Assembly: GCF_002946835.1 (NCBI RefSeq)
Contig: NZ_CP026652.1
Location: forward strand, 1,922,001 to 1,986,000
Length of the DNA stretch: 64,000 bases
Source of the DNA: Streptomyces dengpaensis
GTDB lineage: Bacteria > Actinomycetota > Actinomycetes > Streptomycetales > Streptomycetaceae
Direction of reading: 5' to 3'
Position numbers and translations under genes: made by a program
Part shown: piece by piece, positions 31,853-41,170 of the stretch
Layout of the letters: each line of letters opens with the position of its first letter
How positions within the stretch are numbered: the stretch's first letter is position 1
Notes under the pieces: model-generated
Told to the model about the DNA's origin: nothing
The model's database searches: none
What the model saw: only the letters and a program-made list of their open reading frames with translations

Positions 31853-33547
31853 ATGGCCGCCACCCCGCAGAACTCCGCCGCCACGCCCCGCCGCAAGGTG
31901 AGTCGTCACCGCGGCGAGGGTCAGTGGGCCGTAGGTCACTTCACCCCGCTCAACGGCAACGAACAGTTCAAGAAGGACGACGACGGTCTCAATGTGCGGA
32001 CACGCATTGAGACGATCTACTCCAAGCGGGGCTTCGACTCGATCGACCCCAACGACCTTCGCGGACGTATGCGGTGGTGGGGCCTTTACACCCAGCGCAA
32101 GCCCGGGATCGACGGCGGCAAGACCGCGATCCTGGAGCCGGAGGAGCTGGACGACAAGTACTTCATGCTGCGCGTCCGCATCGACGGCGGCCGGCTGACC
32201 ACACAGCAGCTGCGCGTCATCGGCGAGATCTCGCAGGAGTTCGCGCGCGGCACCGCCGACCTGACAGACCGGCAGAACGTCCAGTACCACTGGATCCGCA
32301 TCGAGGACGTCCCGGAGATCTGGGACCGCCTGGAGGCCGTGGGCCTGTCCACGACCGAGGCCTGTGGTGACACGCCCCGCGTCATCCTCGGCTCGCCCGT
32401 CGCCGGGATCGCCGAGGACGAGATCATCGACGGAACGCCCGCGATCGAGGAGATCCACCGCCGGATCATCGGCAACAAGGACTTCTCGAACCTGCCGCGC
32501 AAGTTCAAGTCCGCGATCTCCGGCTCGCCGCTCCTCGACGTGGCGCACGAGATCAACGACATCGCGTTCGTCGGCGTGAACCACCCGGAGCACGGCCCGG
32601 GCTTCGACCTCTGGGTCGGCGGCGGCCTCTCCACCAACCCCAAGATCGGCCAGCGGCTCGGTGCCTGGGTCCCGCTCGACGAGGTCCCGGACGTCTACAC
32701 GGGCGTCATCTCGATCTTCCGCGACTACGGCTACCGGCGCCTGCGCACCCGGGCCCGGCTGAAGTTCCTGGTCGCCGACTGGGGTGTCGAGAAGTTCCGC
32801 CAGGTCCTGGAGGACGAGTACCTGCAGCGGAAGCTCGTCGACGGCCCCGCGCCCGACCAGCCGGTCGCCCGCTGGCGCGACCACGTCGGTGTGCACCGGC
32901 AGCAGGACGGCCGCTACTACGTCGGCTTCGCCCCGCGCGTCGGCCGCGTCGACGGCGCGACCCTCACGAAGATCGCCGAGCTGGCCGAGGCACACGGCTC
33001 GGGCCGCCTGCGCACCACCGTCGAGCAGAAGATGATCGTCCTCGATGTGGACGAGTCGCGGATCGACTCGCTCGTCGAGGGCCTGGAGGCGCTCGACCTG
33101 ACGGTCAGGCCCTCTCCGTTCCGGCGCGGCACCATGGCCTGCACCGGCATCGAGTACTGCAAGCTCGCGATCGTCGAGACCAAGGCGCGTGGTGCTTCCC
33201 TGATCGACGAACTCGAGCGCCGCATCCCCGAGTTCGACGAGCCCATCACCATCAACATCAACGGCTGCCCGAACGCCTGCGCCCGTATCCAGGTCGCGGA
33301 CATCGGTCTCAAGGGCCAGCTGGTCCTCAACGACCAGGGCGAGCAGGTCGAGGGCTTCCAGGTGCACCTGGGCGGCGCGCTCGGCCTGGAGGCCGGGTTC
33401 GGCCGCAAGGTCCGTGGCCTGAAGGTCACTTCGGAGGAGCTGCCCGACTACGTCGAGCGGGTCCTCAAGCGCTTCCAGGAGGAGCGCGAGGACGGCGAAC
33501 GCTTCGCCACCTGGGCCGCCCGCGCCTCCGAGGAGGCCCTGTCATGA
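31853..33547 (+). CDS. sir: ferredoxin-dependent assimilatory sulfite reductase
   Basis: Encodes 564 residues, the normal length. It reduces sulfite to sulfide with six electrons from ferredoxin, using siroheme and a [4Fe-4S] cluster in the cytoplasm. Two ferrodoxin-like repeats are visible (TTQQLRVIGEISQEFARGTA, DLTDRQNVQYHWIRIEDVP). The cluster Cys are in MACTGIEYCKLAIVETKARG (C-x5-C) and ININGCPNACARIQVADIGL (C-x3-C). It heads the sulfur operon and overlaps the zinc-ribbon gene by four bases (ATGA). Confidence 0.95.
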   Translation: MAATPQNSAATPRRKVSRHRGEGQWAVGHFTPLNGNEQFKKDDDGLNVRTRIETIYSKRGFDSIDPNDLRGRMRWWGLYTQRKPGIDGGKTAILEPEELDDKYFMLRVRIDGGRLTTQQLRVIGEISQEFARGTADLTDRQNVQYHWIRIEDVPEIWDRLEAVGLSTTEACGDTPRVILGSPVAGIAEDEIIDGTPAIEEIHRRIIGNKDFSNLPRKFKSAISGSPLLDVAHEINDIAFVGVNHPEHGPGFDLWVGGGLSTNPKIGQRLGAWVPLDEVPDVYTGVISIFRDYGYRRLRTRARLKFLVADWGVEKFRQVLEDEYLQRKLVDGPAPDQPVARWRDHVGVHRQQDGRYYVGFAPRVGRVDGATLTKIAELAEAHGSGRLRTTVEQKMIVLDVDESRIDSLVEGLEALDLTVRPSPFRRGTMACTGIEYCKLAIVETKARGASLIDELERRIPEFDEPITININGCPNACARIQVADIGLKGQLVLNDQGEQVEGFQVHLGGALGLEAGFGRKVRGLKVTSEELPDYVERVLKRFQEEREDGERFATWAARASEEALS

Positions 33548-33723
33548 GTGAGCGTGCCGCCCCGTTCTACTGCCCCTACTGCGGCGACGAGGACCTCCGT
33601 CCGAGCGAGCAGGGCCACGGCGCGTGGGAGTGCGCGGCGTGCAACCGAGCCTTTCAGCTGAAGTTCCTCGGGCTGCTCGCCCGTGGGGTTCAGCGCAACG
33701 AAGGTGGAGGGGACGGGATATGA
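33544..33723 (+). CDS. 59-residue zinc-ribbon protein of the sulfur operon
   Basis: A small gene overlaps sir by ATGA and cysH by ATGA, so it is coupled on both sides. The product has two CxxC knuckles, FYCPYCGDEDLRPSE and WECAACNRAFQLKF, a classical zinc ribbon, followed by a short basic tail (LLARGVQRNEGGG). It is too small for an enzyme. Conservation of its place between sir and cysH would indicate a role in maturation or regulation of sulfite/APS reductase, but none is known to me. Confidence 0.85.
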   Translation: MSERAAPFYCPYCGDEDLRPSEQGHGAWECAACNRAFQLKFLGLLARGVQRNEGGGDGI

Positions 33724-34430
33724 CGGCGACTCAGGAAGAGCGTACGAGCGAGGACTTGAAGCGCCTCGCCGAGCAGGCGGGGCGCGACCTCGAAGACGCC
33801 TCCGCCCTGGAGATCCTCCAGTGGGCGGCCGACACCTTCGGCAAGAAGTTCTGCGTGACCTCCTCCATGGAGGACGCGGTGGTCGCCCACCTCGCGTCCC
33901 GCGCGTTCCCGGGAGTCGACGTCGTCTTCCTCGACACCGGCTACCACTTCCCCGAAACCATCGGCACCCGGGACGCGGTCGAGGCCGTGATGGACGTCAA
34001 CGTCATCACGCTCACCCCGCGCCAGACGGTGGCCGAGCAGGACGCGGAGTACGGGCCCCGGCTGCATGACCGCGACCCCGACCTGTGCTGCGCGCTGCGC
34101 AAGGTCAAGCCCCTCGAAGAGGGCCTGACCCACTACGACGCGTGGGCGACCGGACTGCGCCGCGACGAGTCCCCGACCCGGGCGAACACCCCGGTCGTCG
34201 GCTGGGACGAGAAGCGCCAGAAGGTCAAGATCTCGCCGATCGCCCGCTGGACGCAGGACGACGTGGACACGTACGTCGCCGAACACGGAGTCCTCACCAA
34301 CCCGCTGCTGACGGACGGTTACCCCTCCGTCGGCTGCGCGCCCTGCACCCGCCGGGTCCTGGAGGGCGAGGACGCCCGCGCCGGCCGCTGGGCGGGACGT
34401 GCCAAGACCGAGTGCGGGCTGCACGGATGA
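33720..34430 (+). CDS. cysH: adenylyl-sulfate (APS) reductase
   Basis: Encodes 236 residues. Reduces adenylyl sulfate to sulfite using thioredoxin. P-loop-like substrate region is VTSSMEDAVVAHLASRAFPG and VVFLDTGYHFPETIGTRD. The Cys pairs DLCCALRKVKPLEEGL and GCAPCTRRV hold a [4Fe-4S] cluster, which marks APS rather than PAPS specificity. The catalytic Cys is in KTECGLHG at the C-terminus. ATGA overlap with cysC. Confidence 0.95.
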   Translation: MTATQEERTSEDLKRLAEQAGRDLEDASALEILQWAADTFGKKFCVTSSMEDAVVAHLASRAFPGVDVVFLDTGYHFPETIGTRDAVEAVMDVNVITLTPRQTVAEQDAEYGPRLHDRDPDLCCALRKVKPLEEGLTHYDAWATGLRRDESPTRANTPVVGWDEKRQKVKISPIARWTQDDVDTYVAEHGVLTNPLLTDGYPSVGCAPCTRRVLEGEDARAGRWAGRAKTECGLHG

Positions 34431-34999
34431 CCACGACCACCGAGATGTCCCAGGAGCAGCAAGTGACGACCGGAGCCACCGTCTGGCTCACGGGTCTGCC
34501 GAGTGCCGGCAAGACCACCATCGCGCACGAGCTGGCCGGCCGGCTGCGCGAGGAGGGCCACCGCGTCGAGGTCCTCGACGGCGACGAGATCCGCGAGTTC
34601 CTCTCGTCGGGCCTCGGCTTCTCCCGCGAGGACCGCTTCACGAACGTACAGCGCATCGGCTTCCTCGCCGAGCTGCTCGCGCGCAACGGCGTCAAGACGC
34701 TCGTCCCGGTGATCGCGCCGTACACGGACAGCCGTGAGGCGGTCCGCAAGCGCCACCAGACCGGCGGCACCCCGTACCTGGAGGTGCACGTGGCAACCCC
34801 GGTCGAGGTCTGCTCCGTACGCGATGTGAAGGGGCTGTACGCCAAGCAGGCCGCGGGCGAGATCTCGGGGCTCACCGGCGTCGACGACCCCTACGAGGAG
34901 CCCGAGTCGCCCGATCTGCGCATCGAGTCGCACACCCAGACCGTGCAGGAGTCCGCGGCGGCGCTGCATGCGCTGCTCACCGAAAGGGGTCTCGCATGA
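34427..34999 (+). CDS. cysC: adenylyl-sulfate kinase
   Basis: Encodes 190 residues. Phosphorylates APS to PAPS with ATP. P-loop GLPSAGKTT is near residue 25, DGDEIREFLSSGLGFSREDR is the APS site, and DVKGLYAKQAAGEISGLTGV is the lid. Because the operon's reductase prefers APS, PAPS made here is probably used for sulfation reactions (inference). Overlaps cysD by four bases. Confidence 0.94.
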   Translation: MTTTTEMSQEQQVTTGATVWLTGLPSAGKTTIAHELAGRLREEGHRVEVLDGDEIREFLSSGLGFSREDRFTNVQRIGFLAELLARNGVKTLVPVIAPYTDSREAVRKRHQTGGTPYLEVHVATPVEVCSVRDVKGLYAKQAAGEISGLTGVDDPYEEPESPDLRIESHTQTVQESAAALHALLTERGLA

Positions 35000-35934
35000 C
35001 GACCGTCGCCAGTGTTTCCGAGGAGACGGACGGCGGGCCGTACGCGCTGTCGCACCTGGACGCCCTCGAGTCCGAGGCCGTCCATATCTTCCGCGAGGTG
35101 GCGGGCGAGTTCGAGCGGCCGGTGATCCTCTTCTCCGGCGGCAAGGACTCCATCGTCATGCTGCATCTGGCGCTGAAGGCGTTCGCCCCCGCGTCGATCC
35201 CCTTCTCGCTGCTGCATGTGGATACCGGACACAACTTCCCCGAGGTTCTTGAGTACCGGGACCGTGTGGTCGCCGCACATGGGCTGCGCCTCCATGTGGC
35301 CTCCGTACAGAACTACATCGATCGCGGTGTCCTCAAGGAGCGTCCGGACGGCACCCGTAACCCGCTGCAGACCGTGCCGCTGACCGAGAAGATCCAGTCC
35401 GAGCGGTTCGACGCCGTCTTCGGCGGCGGGCGCCGGGACGAGGAGAAGGCCCGGGCGAAGGAGCGCGTCTTCTCGCTGCGCGACGAGTTCTCGCAGTGGG
35501 ACCCGCGCCGCCAGCGCCCCGAGCTGTGGCAGCTCTACAACGGCCGGCACGCACCCGGCGAGCACGTCCGCGTGTTCCCGCTGTCCAACTGGACCGAGCT
35601 GGACGTGTGGCAGTACATCGCCCGCGAGGGCATCGAGCTGCCCGAGATCTACTTCGCGCATGACCGTGAGGTCTTCCAGCGGTCCGGCATGTGGCTGACC
35701 GCCGGTGAGTGGGGCGGCCCCAAGGACGGCGAGGTCGTCGAGAAGCGGCTCGTCCGCTACCGGACCGTCGGCGACATGTCCTGCACGGGCGCCGTCGACT
35801 CCGACGCGACCACGCTGGACGCCGTGATCGCCGAGATCGCCGCCTCCCGGCTCACCGAGCGCGGCGCCACCCGCGCCGACGACAAGCTCTCCGAGGCCGC
35901 GATGGAAGACCGTAAGCGCGAGGGGTACTTCTAG
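34996..35934 (+). CDS. cysD: sulfate adenylyltransferase subunit 2
   Basis: Encodes 312 residues, full length. Catalyses ATP + sulfate to APS with CysN. The PP-loop SGGKDSIVMLHLALKAF is present, followed by HVDTGHNFPEVLEYRD, FDAVFGGGRRDEEKARAKER and the C-terminal DRKREGYF that closes the family. It is followed two bases later by cysN. Confidence 0.96.
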   Translation: MTTVASVSEETDGGPYALSHLDALESEAVHIFREVAGEFERPVILFSGGKDSIVMLHLALKAFAPASIPFSLLHVDTGHNFPEVLEYRDRVVAAHGLRLHVASVQNYIDRGVLKERPDGTRNPLQTVPLTEKIQSERFDAVFGGGRRDEEKARAKERVFSLRDEFSQWDPRRQRPELWQLYNGRHAPGEHVRVFPLSNWTELDVWQYIAREGIELPEIYFAHDREVFQRSGMWLTAGEWGGPKDGEVVEKRLVRYRTVGDMSCTGAVDSDATTLDAVIAEIAASRLTERGATRADDKLSEAAMEDRKREGYF

Positions 35935-35936
35935 CC

Positions 35937-37292
35937 ATGACCAGCACCACCGAACCCACCGAGCCGCTGTCGGTCGAGCAGCTGTCGGCGACCACGCTGC
36001 TGCGGTTCGCCACCGCGGGCTCCGTCGACGACGGCAAGTCCACGCTGGTCGGCCGTCTGCTGCACGACTCCAAGTCGGTTCTGACCGACCAGCTGGAGGC
36101 CGTGGAGCGCGTCTCGGCCAGCCGTGGCCAGGACGCCCCCGACCTCGCGCTGCTCACCGACGGCCTGCGCGCCGAGCGCGAGCAGGGCATCACGATCGAC
36201 GTGGCGTACCGCTACTTCGCGACCGCGCGCCGCCGGTTCATCCTGGCCGACACCCCAGGTCATGTGCAGTACACCCGGAACATGGTCACCGGCGCCTCGA
36301 CCGCCGACCTGGCCGTCGTCCTCGTGGACGCGCGCAACGGCGTCATCGAGCAGACCCGCCGCCATGCCGCCGTCGCCGCGCTGCTGCGCGTCCCGCACGT
36401 CGTCCTCGCCGTCAACAAGATGGACCTGGTCGACTACAAGGAGTCCGTCTTCGCCGCGATCGCCGAAGAGTTCACGGCGTACGCCTCCGAGCTGGGCGTC
36501 CCCGAGATCACCGCGATCCCGATCTCGGCGCTCGCCGGTGACAACGTGGTGGAAGCCTCCGCCCACATGGACTGGTACGGCGGCCCGACGGTCCTGGAGC
36601 ACCTGGAGACCGTGCCGGTCAGCCACGACCTGGCGCACTGCCACGCGCGGCTGCCCGTGCAGTACGTGATCCGCCCGCAGACCGCCGAGCACCCCGACTA
36701 CCGGGGGTACGCCGGTCAGATCGCGGCGGGTACGTTCCGCGTCGGCGAGAGCGTGACCGTGCTGCCGTCCGGGCGTACCTCGAAGGTCGCCGGGATCGAT
36801 CTGCTGGGCAAGTCCGTCGACGTCGTGTGGACCCCGCAGTCGGTGACCCTCCTGCTGGAGGACGACATCGACATCTCGCGCGGTGACCTGATCGTGCCGA
36901 GCAAGGACGCGCCCCCGACCACCCAGGACGTCGAGGCGACCGTGTGCCATGTGGCCGACGCGCCTCTGGTCGTGGGTCACCGTGTGCTGCTCAAGCACGG
37001 CACCCGCACGGTCAAGGCGATCGTCAAAGACATCCCGTCCCGGCTGACGCTGGACGACCTCTCCCTGCACCCGCACCCGGGCCGGCTGGTCGCCAACGAC
37101 ATCGGCCGCGTCGTGATCCGTACCGCCGAGCCGCTGCCGCTCGACTCGTACGCCGACTCCCGGCGCACCGGCGCCTTCATCCTCATCGACCCGGCCGACG
37201 GGACCACGCTCACCGCGGGCATGGTCGGTGAGTCCTTCGCGGCGCCGCAGCCGGTCAAGGACGCGGCCGAGGACGACGGGTGGGACTTCTGA
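35937..37292 (+). CDS. cysN: sulfate adenylyltransferase subunit 1 (GTPase)
   Basis: Encodes 451 residues. GTP hydrolysis by this EF-Tu-like subunit drives APS formation by CysD. G motifs: GSVDDGKSTLVGRLL, ADTPGHVQYTRNMVTGAS, and AVNKMDLVDYKESVF. Domains 2 and 3 follow (YRGYAGQIAAGTFRVGESVT). There is no fused APS kinase domain, which matches the separate cysC gene. Confidence 0.96.
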   Translation: MTSTTEPTEPLSVEQLSATTLLRFATAGSVDDGKSTLVGRLLHDSKSVLTDQLEAVERVSASRGQDAPDLALLTDGLRAEREQGITIDVAYRYFATARRRFILADTPGHVQYTRNMVTGASTADLAVVLVDARNGVIEQTRRHAAVAALLRVPHVVLAVNKMDLVDYKESVFAAIAEEFTAYASELGVPEITAIPISALAGDNVVEASAHMDWYGGPTVLEHLETVPVSHDLAHCHARLPVQYVIRPQTAEHPDYRGYAGQIAAGTFRVGESVTVLPSGRTSKVAGIDLLGKSVDVVWTPQSVTLLLEDDIDISRGDLIVPSKDAPPTTQDVEATVCHVADAPLVVGHRVLLKHGTRTVKAIVKDIPSRLTLDDLSLHPHPGRLVANDIGRVVIRTAEPLPLDSYADSRRTGAFILIDPADGTTLTAGMVGESFAAPQPVKDAAEDDGWDF

Positions 37293-37293
37293 C

Positions 37294-37395
37294 ATGACCC
37301 CCACCGACATCTACTCCACGTTCGCGAAGGAGGGCGGCCGCGTCGGCAGCGGCGACCTCGGCAGCGGGCAGGGCGGGGTGGCGCGATGTGCGTGA
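37294..37395 (+). CDS. possible 33-residue protein after cysN
   Basis: An ATG two bases after the cysN stop opens a frame MTPTDIYSTFAKEGGRVGSG that ends QGGVARCA. The spacing would allow coupled translation. Glycine-rich composition and lack of any motif leave it doubtful. The rest of the 258-base gap to the binding-protein gene holds no convincing gene. Confidence 0.25.
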   Translation: MTPTDIYSTFAKEGGRVGSGDLGSGQGGVARCA

Positions 37396-37550
37396 CGCCC
37401 CTGGCGGGGAGGGGGCACGCGCCCGGCTTGCGCGCCCACACGCCCCACCGCGCCCTCACCCGCCACCGCCTGCGCAAGCGAAAACCTGCCGACCTCCCGG
37501 CCACGACCTGAGAGATCGTGACCGCCGGGCCAACGAGAGGAACACCTCCC

Positions 37551-38660
37551 GTGCCTGTCATCCGCTCCATCGCCGCACGCCGCGGCCTCGCCGTCATAGC
37601 CGCGCTCCCCCTTCTCGCCCTCGCCGCCTGCGGCTACGGCTCCGACGCGAAGGACGACACGAAGACGAAGGTCGCCGCCGGGGCGGAGAAGATCGACGGT
37701 CTCGACTCCGTGAAGATCGGCTACTTCGGCAACCTCACCCACGCGACCGCGCTGGTAGGCCGCCAGGAGGGCCTCTTCCAGAAGGAACTGGGTGCCACGA
37801 AGGCCGAATACGCCACCTTCAACGCCGGCCCCTCCGAGATCGAGGCGCTGAACTCGGGCTCCATCGACATCGGCTGGATCGGCCCGTCGCCGGCGATCAA
37901 CGGCTTCACCAAGTCCGAGGGCAAGAGCCTGCGCATCATCGGCGGTTCGGCGTCCGGCGGTGTGAAGCTCGTGGTCGACCCGAAGAAGATCAAGTCCCTG
38001 AAGGACGTCAAGGGCAAGAGGATCGCGACCCCGCAGCTCGGCAACACGCAGGACGTCGCGTTCCTCAACTGGATCGCGGACCAGGGCTGGAAGGTCGACG
38101 CTCAGAGCGGCAAGGGCGACGTCTCGGTGGTCCGTACGGACAACAAGATCACCCCGGACGCCTACAAGTCCGGCTCCGTCGACGGCGCCTGGGTGCCGGA
38201 GCCGACCGCGTCCAAGCTGGTCGCCGAGGGCGGCAAGGTGCTGCTGGACGAGGCGTCGCTGTGGCCCGACGAGAAGTTCGTGATCACGAACATCATCGTG
38301 TCGCAGTCGTTCCTCAAGGAGCACCCGAAGGTCGTCGAGGCCGTACTGAAGGGCTCGGTCGAGACCAACAAGTGGATCAACGCCAACCCGGACGAGGCGA
38401 AGGCCGCCGCCAACCGGCAGCTGGAGACGGACTCGGGCAAGGCACTCCCGGCCGAGGTCATCGACCCGGCCTGGAAGTCCATCCAGTTCACCGATGACCC
38501 GCTGGCCTCGACGCTCAACACCGAGGCCGACCATGCCGTGAAGGCCGGTCTCCTGGAGAAGCCCGACCTGACGGGCATCTACGACCTCACGCTCCTGAAC
38601 AAGGTCCTCGCAGCCGAGGGCGACAGCACGGTCGACGACGCCGGTCTCGGCGTCAAGTAA
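37551..38660 (+). CDS. ABC transporter substrate-binding lipoprotein (sulfonate/taurine type)
   Basis: Encodes 369 residues from a GTG behind GAGAGGAA. Signal peptide with lipobox LLALAACGYG. The mature protein is a SsuA/TauA-type binding protein: VKIGYFGNLTHATALVGRQE, EIEALNSGSIDIGWIGPSPA, VKGKRIATPQLGNTQDVAF and DGAWVPEPTASKLVAEGG. It should deliver aliphatic sulfonate, taurine or sulfate to the permease encoded downstream, and the sulfur operon context supports this. Confidence 0.9.
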   Translation: MPVIRSIAARRGLAVIAALPLLALAACGYGSDAKDDTKTKVAAGAEKIDGLDSVKIGYFGNLTHATALVGRQEGLFQKELGATKAEYATFNAGPSEIEALNSGSIDIGWIGPSPAINGFTKSEGKSLRIIGGSASGGVKLVVDPKKIKSLKDVKGKRIATPQLGNTQDVAFLNWIADQGWKVDAQSGKGDVSVVRTDNKITPDAYKSGSVDGAWVPEPTASKLVAEGGKVLLDEASLWPDEKFVITNIIVSQSFLKEHPKVVEAVLKGSVETNKWINANPDEAKAAANRQLETDSGKALPAEVIDPAWKSIQFTDDPLASTLNTEADHAVKAGLLEKPDLTGIYDLTLLNKVLAAEGDSTVDDAGLGVK

Positions 38661-38696
38661 GCGCGGATCCCGCCACGTTCCCAGGAGGTGACGACC

Positions 38697-39485
38697 ATGG
38701 CCACGACTCTCGCCAAGGCCGCCGACAGCGCCGAAGCGGTCGACTACGCCGCCCGGATCGAGCATGTCTCGAAGTCCTTCGCCGGACCGGCGGGGCAGCA
38801 GCTCGTCCTCGACGACATCAGCATCGATGTGGCGCCGGGCGAGTTCGTCACCCTCCTGGGGGCTTCGGGCTGCGGCAAGTCGACGCTGCTGAACCTGGTG
38901 GCAGGGCTCGACGAGCCCTCCGCCGGCAGCATCGCGACCAACGGGCGCCCCGCTCTGATGTTCCAGGAGCACGCGCTCTTCCCGTGGCTGACCGCGGGCA
39001 AGAACATCGAACTCGCCCTGAAGCTCAGGGGAGTTCCGAAGCCGGAGCGCCGCGACCGGGCCGAGGAGCTGCTCGCACTCGTACGGCTGAAGGGCGCGTA
39101 CGGCAAGCGGGTGCACGAGCTGTCCGGCGGTATGCGCCAGCGCGTGGCGCTGGCCCGCGCGCTCGCTCAGGACAGCCAGATCCTGCTGATGGACGAGCCG
39201 TTCGCGGCGCTGGACGCGATCACCCGGGACATGCTGCACGACGAGCTGACCCGGATCTGGAGCGAGACCGGGCTCTCCGTCCTCTTCGTCACGCACAACG
39301 TGCGCGAGGCGGTGCGGCTCGCACAGCGCGTGATCCTGCTGTCCTCCCGCCCGGGACGCATCGCGCGCGAGTGGGTCGTGGACATCCCGCAGCCGCGCCG
39401 CATCGAGGACGCCCCCGTGGCGGAACTGTCCATCGAGATCACCGAAGAACTGCGTGGGGAGATCCGCCGCCATGGCCAGCACTGA
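38697..39485 (+). CDS. ABC transporter ATP-binding protein (sulfonate/taurine type)
   Basis: Encodes 262 residues. The ATG is chosen because AGGAGG lies eight bases upstream. Walker A GASGCGKSTLLNLVAG, Q-loop LMFQEHALFPW, signature LSGGMRQRVALARAL, Walker B ILLMDEPFAALDA and switch His VLFVTHNVREAV are all intact. Belongs to the SsuB/TauB group. It powers the importer with the neighbouring proteins and overlaps the permease gene by 14 bases. Confidence 0.93.
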   Translation: MATTLAKAADSAEAVDYAARIEHVSKSFAGPAGQQLVLDDISIDVAPGEFVTLLGASGCGKSTLLNLVAGLDEPSAGSIATNGRPALMFQEHALFPWLTAGKNIELALKLRGVPKPERRDRAEELLALVRLKGAYGKRVHELSGGMRQRVALARALAQDSQILLMDEPFAALDAITRDMLHDELTRIWSETGLSVLFVTHNVREAVRLAQRVILLSSRPGRIAREWVVDIPQPRRIEDAPVAELSIEITEELRGEIRRHGQH

Positions 39486-40374
39486 GACGAAGGCCGACGC
39501 CGCCGTCAAGGACCACGACGAGCTGCGCGGTCTGGAGGCGGGCCTCGACGCCCTCGAGTCCTCCGACACCGGCCGCCGGTCCTTCGCGCTGACCTTCAAG
39601 CAGAAGGTGCTGCCGCCGCTCACCGCGTTCGCCGTGGTGCTCGTGGTCTGGCAGGCGCTGATCTCGTTCGGCATCGTCGACGACCCGACCGTGCTGCCTT
39701 CGCCGGCCGACGTGTGGGGCGAGGTCAAGAACGCCTGGCTGCAGGGCACGCTGCTCGACTACATCTGGACGAGCGTCTCGCGCGGCCTGCTCGGCTTCCT
39801 GTTCGCGCTGCTGATCGGCACCCCGCTGGGTCTGCTGGTGGCCCGCGTGAAGTTCGTACGCGCCGCGATCGGCCCGATCCTCTCCGGCCTCCAGTCCCTG
39901 CCGTCCGTCGCATGGGTCCCGCCGGCCGTGATCTGGCTGGGTCTGAACAACTCGATGATGTACGCCGTGATCCTGCTCGGCGCCGTCCCGTCGATCGCCA
40001 ACGGCCTGGTGTCGGGTGTCGACCAGGTGCCGCCGCTGTTCGTGCGGGCAGGCCGCACGATGGGCGCGACGGGCCTGCGCGGGACCTGGCACATCGTGAT
40101 GCCGGCCGCGCTGCCCGGTTACCTGGCCGGTCTGAAGCAGGGCTGGGCCTTCTCCTGGCGTTCCCTGATGGCGGCGGAGATCATCGCCTCCTCCCCCGAC
40201 CTGGGCGTGGGGCTCGGCCAGTTGCTGGAGAACGGCCGCAACACCAGCTCCATGTCGATGGTCTTCCTCGCCATCTTCCTGATCCTGTTCGTCGGCATCG
40301 CCATCGACCTGCTCATCTTCAGCCCGGTGGAGCGGTGGGTGCTGCGCAGCCGCGGTCTCCTGGTGAAGAGTTGA
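39472..40374 (+). CDS. ABC transporter permease (sulfonate/taurine type)
   Basis: Encodes 300 residues with six membrane helices after a cytosolic lead (KQKVLPPLTAFAVVLVVWQA). The EAA loop is AGRTMGATGLRGTWHIVMPA with ALPGYLAGLKQGWAFSWRSL after it, typical of the SsuC/TauC group. Coupled to the ATPase gene. Forms the inner membrane channel of the importer. Confidence 0.93.
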   Translation: MASTETKADAAVKDHDELRGLEAGLDALESSDTGRRSFALTFKQKVLPPLTAFAVVLVVWQALISFGIVDDPTVLPSPADVWGEVKNAWLQGTLLDYIWTSVSRGLLGFLFALLIGTPLGLLVARVKFVRAAIGPILSGLQSLPSVAWVPPAVIWLGLNNSMMYAVILLGAVPSIANGLVSGVDQVPPLFVRAGRTMGATGLRGTWHIVMPAALPGYLAGLKQGWAFSWRSLMAAEIIASSPDLGVGLGQLLENGRNTSSMSMVFLAIFLILFVGIAIDLLIFSPVERWVLRSRGLLVKS

Positions 40375-40381
40375 GACAGTC

Positions 40382-41155
40382 ATGAGCAAGCCGGTCCGCC
40401 CCGCCCGCGCCGTACGCCCCGTACGCCCCGTCCTCGTCGTGATCGCCCACGGCAGCCGCGATCCGCGCCATGCCGCGACGGTGCATGCCCTGGTGCGACG
40501 GGTCCGGGCCGAGCGCCCCGGCCTGCGCGTGGAGACCGGCTTCCTGGACTTCAACATCCCCTCGGTGCAGGGGGTGCTGGAGTCCCTGGCGGCAGAGGGC
40601 GTACGCGACGTGGTCGCCCTGCCCCTGCTGCTGACCCGCGCCTTCCACGCGAAGGCGGACATCCCGGCGGTCCTGCGGGAGGCACCGTCGCGGCTGCGCA
40701 TCCGCCAGGCGCAGGTGCTGGGCCCGTCGCCGCTCCTGCTGCGGTCCCTCGAACGACGTTTGTACGAGGCGGGCCTGACTCCCGCCGACAAGTCCTCGAC
40801 CGGGGTCGTCCTGGCCTCGGCGGGGTCCACCGACCCGGAGGCGATCGCAGTGATCGCAGCAATCGCGCGGGAGTGGCGGCACACCGGCTGGTGCGCCGTG
40901 CGGCCTGCGTTCGCCTCCGCATCCCTCCCGCGCACCGAGGACGCGGTACGCGAACTGCGCGCCCTCGGCTGCGAGCGGGTCGCCGTCGCCCCGTACGTCC
41001 TGGCCCCCGGCTTCCTGCCGGACCGCATCGCGCGGGGCGCCGCCGAAGCGGACGTACTGGCCGACGTCCTCGGCCCGGCGCCGGAGGTGGCGCGGCTGCT
41101 GCTGGAACGGTACGACGAGGCGCGGGTACCGGCACTGGCGGCTGTGGGCGCGTAG
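40382..41155 (+). CDS. CbiX-type chelatase (sirohydrochlorin ferro/cobaltochelatase family)
   Basis: Encodes 257 residues: two similar halves of the CbiX/SirB fold. The catalytic His is in LVVIAHGSRDPRHAATVHAL, and LPLLLTRAFHAKADIPAVLR carries the second His before K-x-DIP. Being the last gene of the sulfur operon, it most likely inserts iron into sirohydrochlorin to make the siroheme needed by sulfite reductase (inference). It starts seven bases after the permease stop. Confidence 0.85.
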   Translation: MSKPVRPARAVRPVRPVLVVIAHGSRDPRHAATVHALVRRVRAERPGLRVETGFLDFNIPSVQGVLESLAAEGVRDVVALPLLLTRAFHAKADIPAVLREAPSRLRIRQAQVLGPSPLLLRSLERRLYEAGLTPADKSSTGVVLASAGSTDPEAIAVIAAIAREWRHTGWCAVRPAFASASLPRTEDAVRELRALGCERVAVAPYVLAPGFLPDRIARGAAEADVLADVLGPAPEVARLLLERYDEARVPALAAVGA

Positions 41156-41170
41156 CAGAAGGCAGAATTT

